Source of the DNA: CAYFXE01 sp964347035
Lineage (GTDB): Bacteria; Acidobacteriota; Aminicenantia; Aminicenantales; Aminicenantaceae
DNA length: 44,070 nucleotides
Direction: 5' to 3'
Assembly: GCA_964347035.1 (NCBI GenBank)
Contig: CAYFXE010000025.1
Span: 1-44,070 of the forward strand
This document shows, one piece after another, positions 41,736-44,070 of this stretch; within the stretch, counting starts at the first letter, position 1, and every line of letters starts with the position of its first letter. The translations under genes and the position numbers were made by a program. The notes under the pieces are model-generated. The model ran no database searches, was not told the DNA's origin, and saw nothing but the letters and a program-made list of their open reading frames with translations.

Positions 41736-42116
41736 TTACCCCTTTTGTTGTTGTGCGCTAGATTTGAAGAGCGCGGCTGTTTCTTCCTTGAGGAGGATCA
41801 CGATCGTGTAGATTCCCAAGGCTGTTCCCAGGGGGATACTCAACAGGTTGAAGAAGGCCACGACCAGGGCCAGGATCCTTCCCCATTCTAACCTCTTTAA
41901 AAGCCCTATTCCGGCGATGATTTCTGGAACTGAGAGAATGAATATAAAAAACCCTACGCCAAATCCCACGGACCTCAAGATGATCGGGGCCTCGTGTCCC
42001 ATATCAGGAATAAATGATATTCCGAAAAGAACACTGAAAATAACCATCCCAAACAAACAGCCGATAGCTCCCCAAGCAATCCATAAGGCTCCTAAGACAT
42101 CGATGTGTCTATTCAT
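41736..42116 (-). CDS. Small hypothetical membrane protein
   Basis: A 126-residue protein with four hydrophobic helices (ALWIAWGAIGCLFGMVIFSVLFG; SVGFGVGFFIFILSVPEIIAGIGLL; ILALVVAFFNLLSI; LGTALGIYTIVILL). No named family is recognised. Its start is likely ATG 42116, with AAGGA 8 bases ahead; ATG 42125 is the alternative and almost touches the stop of the upstream gene. Tight spacing means it is probably cotranscribed with the UPF0145 gene. Confidence 0.7.
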   Translation of the reverse strand: MNRHIDVLGALWIAWGAIGCLFGMVIFSVLFGISFIPDMGHEAPIILRSVGFGVGFFIFILSVPEIIAGIGLLKRLEWGRILALVVAFFNLLSIPLGTALGIYTIVILLKEETAALFKSSAQQQKG

Positions 42117-42128
42117 TTTTTCCATCCT

Positions 42129-42461
42129 TTATTTATCCTCGTAGATGACGGCGGTTCCACTGGCACTGACCATCAACATGCCTCCGGTTTGACCGATCTG
42201 GATTGTTTCGTAATCCAGGTCGACACCGACCACGGCATTCCCACCCAAAGATCTTGCCTCTTCTTTCATCTCTTCGATGGCAATTCCCTTGGCTTTGCGA
42301 AGTTCTTGCTCATAAGCCGCGGATCGACCGCCGACAATATCCCGTATTCCAGCGAAAATATCCTTGAAGATGTTGGCCCCGAGGATAGCTTCACCGCTGA
42401 CTAATCCGAGGTATTTCACAATCTTTTTACCCTCGATCATTGGGGTTGTCAGGATTAACAT
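42129..42461 (-). CDS. UPF0145 (YbjQ-like) heavy-metal-binding-domain protein
   Basis: A 110-residue protein of the YbjQ/UPF0145 family, which forms pentamers. It carries the usual MLILTTPMIEGKKIVKYLGLVSGEAI start, KDIFAGIRDIVGGRSAAYE and the end block EARSLGGNAVVGVDLDYE with SASGTAV. The true start is ATG 42461: GGAGG precedes it. The frame extends five residues upstream to 42476. The family is widely conserved and has no settled function. It precedes the small membrane protein gene in an operon. Confidence 0.93.
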   Translation of the reverse strand: MLILTTPMIEGKKIVKYLGLVSGEAILGANIFKDIFAGIRDIVGGRSAAYEQELRKAKGIAIEEMKEEARSLGGNAVVGVDLDYETIQIGQTGGMLMVSASGTAVIYEDK

Positions 42462-42634
42462 ATGTCCTCCTTTCATCTGGGGGAGATTTATTCTGAAGAG
42501 TCATATCGATTCTTCAAATTTCTTACCTTGCCTGGTCCTCGGTAAAGTATATTTTTTTTCAAAAAAGGAATCAATGTTTCTGTTTGGAAGCTGTTCCCTT
42601 TTTTTGCTCTTTATACTATTGAATTCTTTTATGA

Positions 42635-43099
42635 TTATGAGGGCTTTTCCTTCAATATCTCATCAATCTTATATTCCATGTCCTGAAAATGGGTTCCCTG
42701 CCAAAATATGCGGCCGCAACTCGGACAGAGAGCAAAGGATTCGGCATGCTCGTAGACAAAGGGGACTACTAAGTTCTTGGCTTTGTTTTTGGGGAGGCTC
42801 TTCAAGGCCGCATTACATTCGATGCATCGGGAATTGGGCTGAATTTCGTCCCAAAGTTCGAATGTATTTAAGACCTGCTTGACCTGTTCTTTCCAGTCTT
42901 CGCTGTCTATGAAGAGATTATCGATATCTCCTGATCTTTCTATCATGCCCGTGTCCCTTGTCAGGATCACTCTTTTTTCTTGCTGTGCATGACTCAGAAA
43001 ATCATCGTCTTCGATCTTGTTAAAATACAAGGTATCAAAGCCCAGAATCTTGAGCCATTTGGCCAACTTGCCGAGCATGCAATCCACGATAAATTTCAT
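42635..43099 (-). CDS. Mut7-C RNase domain protein (PIN-like, with zinc ribbon)
   Basis: A 154-residue protein of the Mut7-C/DUF82 family. MKFIVDCMLGKLAKWLKILGFDT is the conserved N-terminal block with Asp6, and VILTRDTGM holds another acidic residue, giving a PIN-like nuclease centre. Four cysteines (C92, C95, C125, C128) form a zinc ribbon after it. Such proteins are thought to be RNases, by comparison with the 3'-5' exonuclease domain MUT-7; the bacterial role is not known. No clear ribosome site is seen. The 134-base gap upstream of it toward 43233 holds only an AT-rich stretch and a half palindrome (see rejected items). Confidence 0.88.
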   Translation of the reverse strand: MKFIVDCMLGKLAKWLKILGFDTLYFNKIEDDDFLSHAQQEKRVILTRDTGMIERSGDIDNLFIDSEDWKEQVKQVLNTFELWDEIQPNSRCIECNAALKSLPKNKAKNLVVPFVYEHAESFALCPSCGRIFWQGTHFQDMEYKIDEILKEKPS

Positions 43100-43233
43100 A
43101 GGAAGAACTCTGATCTTAGAATAGATGATTGATACTCACATTGCAAACAAGAACGACACTAGAGAAGGTAAGAAATAATAAAGAAATGCGGACAGCCAAC
43201 TTTTTAAAAAAAAGCTGCTGACCCCTTTTCTCT

Positions 43234-43950
43234 CTACAGACCGAGAAACTTAACGCTTACACCTGAGATGAAAATCATAGCTCCAGCAAGAGCATGAACG
43301 TATCTTTCCAAAGGACCCAGCCGTAGGAAATTCACTCCCCAAGAAGAAACAGCAATGATGGTGAGCATAGTCAATATCGTTGTCAGCCCAAAGGCAAGTG
43401 TGACCAGGATGACACCGCCGATGTTGTGTTCTATAGCAGGAAACATGACCAAAGGTATCAATGGTTCGCAAGGTCCGAAAATACATATAACGAAAAGAAT
43501 CCAAGGAGTTATGTTTTTCTCTTTCTTCTGATCATGGACATGGGAATGATCTGCCTCATGAGTATGGAGATGCTCATGTTTCAGACCGTCGGCATGAAGG
43601 TGAAGATGTCTATGAGGTTTATTTTTTATCGCCCGGTGTATCCCCCAGATAAAATAAGCAAATCCAAAACCGATGAGAAGCCAAGCTGCCACTCCCCCTC
43701 TGTAAGACTCAATACTCTCCAGCCGAGAAACTGCAATCCCCAGAGCAATCCCAATAAACCCCAAAACTACAGAACTCAGGACATGGCCTAATCCACAGAA
43801 AAAGGAGATGAGAAGAGTTTTCGAGAGAGACCATTTTCTTGCTCTGCCGATCACTATGAAGGGAAGGTAATGATCAGGCCCAAGAACAGTATGAACCAGA
43901 CCGAGTGTGGCCGCTGTTCCGGCCAAGAATAAGAATTCGCCGTTAAACAT
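43234..43950 (-). CDS. NicO/UreH-like metal permease with His-rich loop
   Basis: A 238-residue integral membrane protein with about six helices. LGLVHTVLGPDHYLPFIVIGRAR near residue 17 and FFCGLGHVLSSVVLG near 50 are conserved blocks of the NicO/UreH/RcnA-type superfamily, in which His and Asp at these sites bind nickel or cobalt. Residues 112-140 form a loop rich in His (HRHLHLHADG...HEHLHTHEADHSHVHD), as in metal transporters of this group. IFGPCEPLIPLVMFP is the third block. It probably moves Ni2+ or Co2+ (or is a TauE-like anion permease). No urease or hydrogenase genes are seen in the window, but a B12-dependent enzyme lies at 13.8-15.6 kb. Confidence 0.85.
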   Translation of the reverse strand: MFNGEFLFLAGTAATLGLVHTVLGPDHYLPFIVIGRARKWSLSKTLLISFFCGLGHVLSSVVLGFIGIALGIAVSRLESIESYRGGVAAWLLIGFGFAYFIWGIHRAIKNKPHRHLHLHADGLKHEHLHTHEADHSHVHDQKKEKNITPWILFVICIFGPCEPLIPLVMFPAIEHNIGGVILVTLAFGLTTILTMLTIIAVSSWGVNFLRLGPLERYVHALAGAMIFISGVSVKFLGL

Positions 43951-44015
43951 TTTTTGCTTTGACCGAAAACTTTGCCTTAGCCCCTGCTAAAAGTCAATGA
44001 CCTGAAATTCCAAAT

Positions 44016-44070
44016 TGGTGGACGGTAGGGGATTTGAACCCCCGACCTCAGCGTTGCGAACGCCGCGCTC
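44016..44070 (-). tRNA. tRNA-Ala(CGC), 3' part
   Basis: Read from the right edge on the minus strand: D-stem end GAGC, an anticodon arm CGGCG-TTCGCAA-CGCTG with anticodon CGC, variable loop AGGTC, T-arm GGGGG-TTCAAAT-CCCCT, acceptor ACCGTCC with discriminator A and an encoded CCA. U70 is consistent with the G3.U70 identity pair of alanine tRNAs, though position 3 is outside the window. About 20 bases of the 5' end are cut off. Confidence 0.85.

Noticed and set aside
43196..43226. Terminator or repeat near GCTGCTGACCCC
   Set aside because: Only one arm of a GGGGTCAG-type palindrome is present, beside an A/T run. No stable stem forms with a U-tract on the correct side.

Overview
The window looks like chromosomal sequence, probably a draft or metagenome-derived contig, from an uncultured Gram-negative bacterium of moderate GC content. 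Evidence for an outer membrane includes two DUF5916-type beta-barrel proteins, a beta-barrel protein with an SH3 domain, lipoproteins and nucleotide-sugar genes. Exported Tat enzymes, a zinc-ribbon/kinase/TPR receptor, DUF5916 and DUF4097 genes together resemble Aminicenantes/Acidobacteriota genomes. That placement is inferred from gene content only. There is no prophage, CRISPR array, intact insertion sequence or complete rRNA operon.

Layout: 1-1.9 kb is the 3' end of a surface-sugar operon (CDP-tyvelose-epimerase-like SDR, sugar nucleotidyltransferase, GT2 glycosyltransferase). 1.9-4.0 kb holds a convergent SH3/beta-barrel protein with a degenerate internal repeat. 4.2-9.2 kb carries housekeeping and membrane genes: DAK2-DegV, DUF1295, a TauE/SafE permease and an M48 peptidase. 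9.3-13.6 kb holds a Ser/Thr kinase with TolB-like and TPR domains, a DDGSG beta-solenoid protein and exonuclease III. A palindromic repeat cluster follows. 13.8-17.7 kb holds a cobalamin-dependent mutase-like gene split by an apparent frameshift and a gingipain-like exported protease. 17.9-24 kb is a block of exported proteins: a large protein with seven 80-residue repeats, two related small lipoproteins and a membrane protein.

24.0-24.4 kb is a gene-free stretch with many nested inverted repeats, the best candidate here for an unannotated structured RNA or a decayed group II intron. 24.5-29.7 kb holds a Tat-exported aminotransferase, a metzincin-TPR protein, two gene relics (a lipoprotein fragment and a DsrE-family gene) and a Tat-exported aldo/keto reductase with ferredoxin-like motifs. 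30.0-32.4 kb is an ECF sigma / anti-sigma / DUF4097 operon ended by a textbook UUCG terminator. 32.6-37.8 kb carries two DUF5916 genes separated by a perfect 31-bp inverted repeat; the upstream one contains a 10-N gap and about 100 bases of foreign high-GC sequence. 37.9-44.07 kb holds a penicillin-acylase-family hydrolase, a mutarotase-like protein, small membrane and UPF0145 proteins, a Mut7-C RNase protein, a NicO-like metal permease and a partial tRNA-Ala(CGC) running off the right edge.

Common themes are the cell envelope and stress sensing: exported beta-solenoids, one under an ECF sigma factor, several secreted hydrolases, and a receptor kinase. Small dispersed palindromic repeats sit in at least six intergenic gaps. 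Coordinates of starts were adjusted where a Shine-Dalgarno sequence clearly favoured an internal codon.
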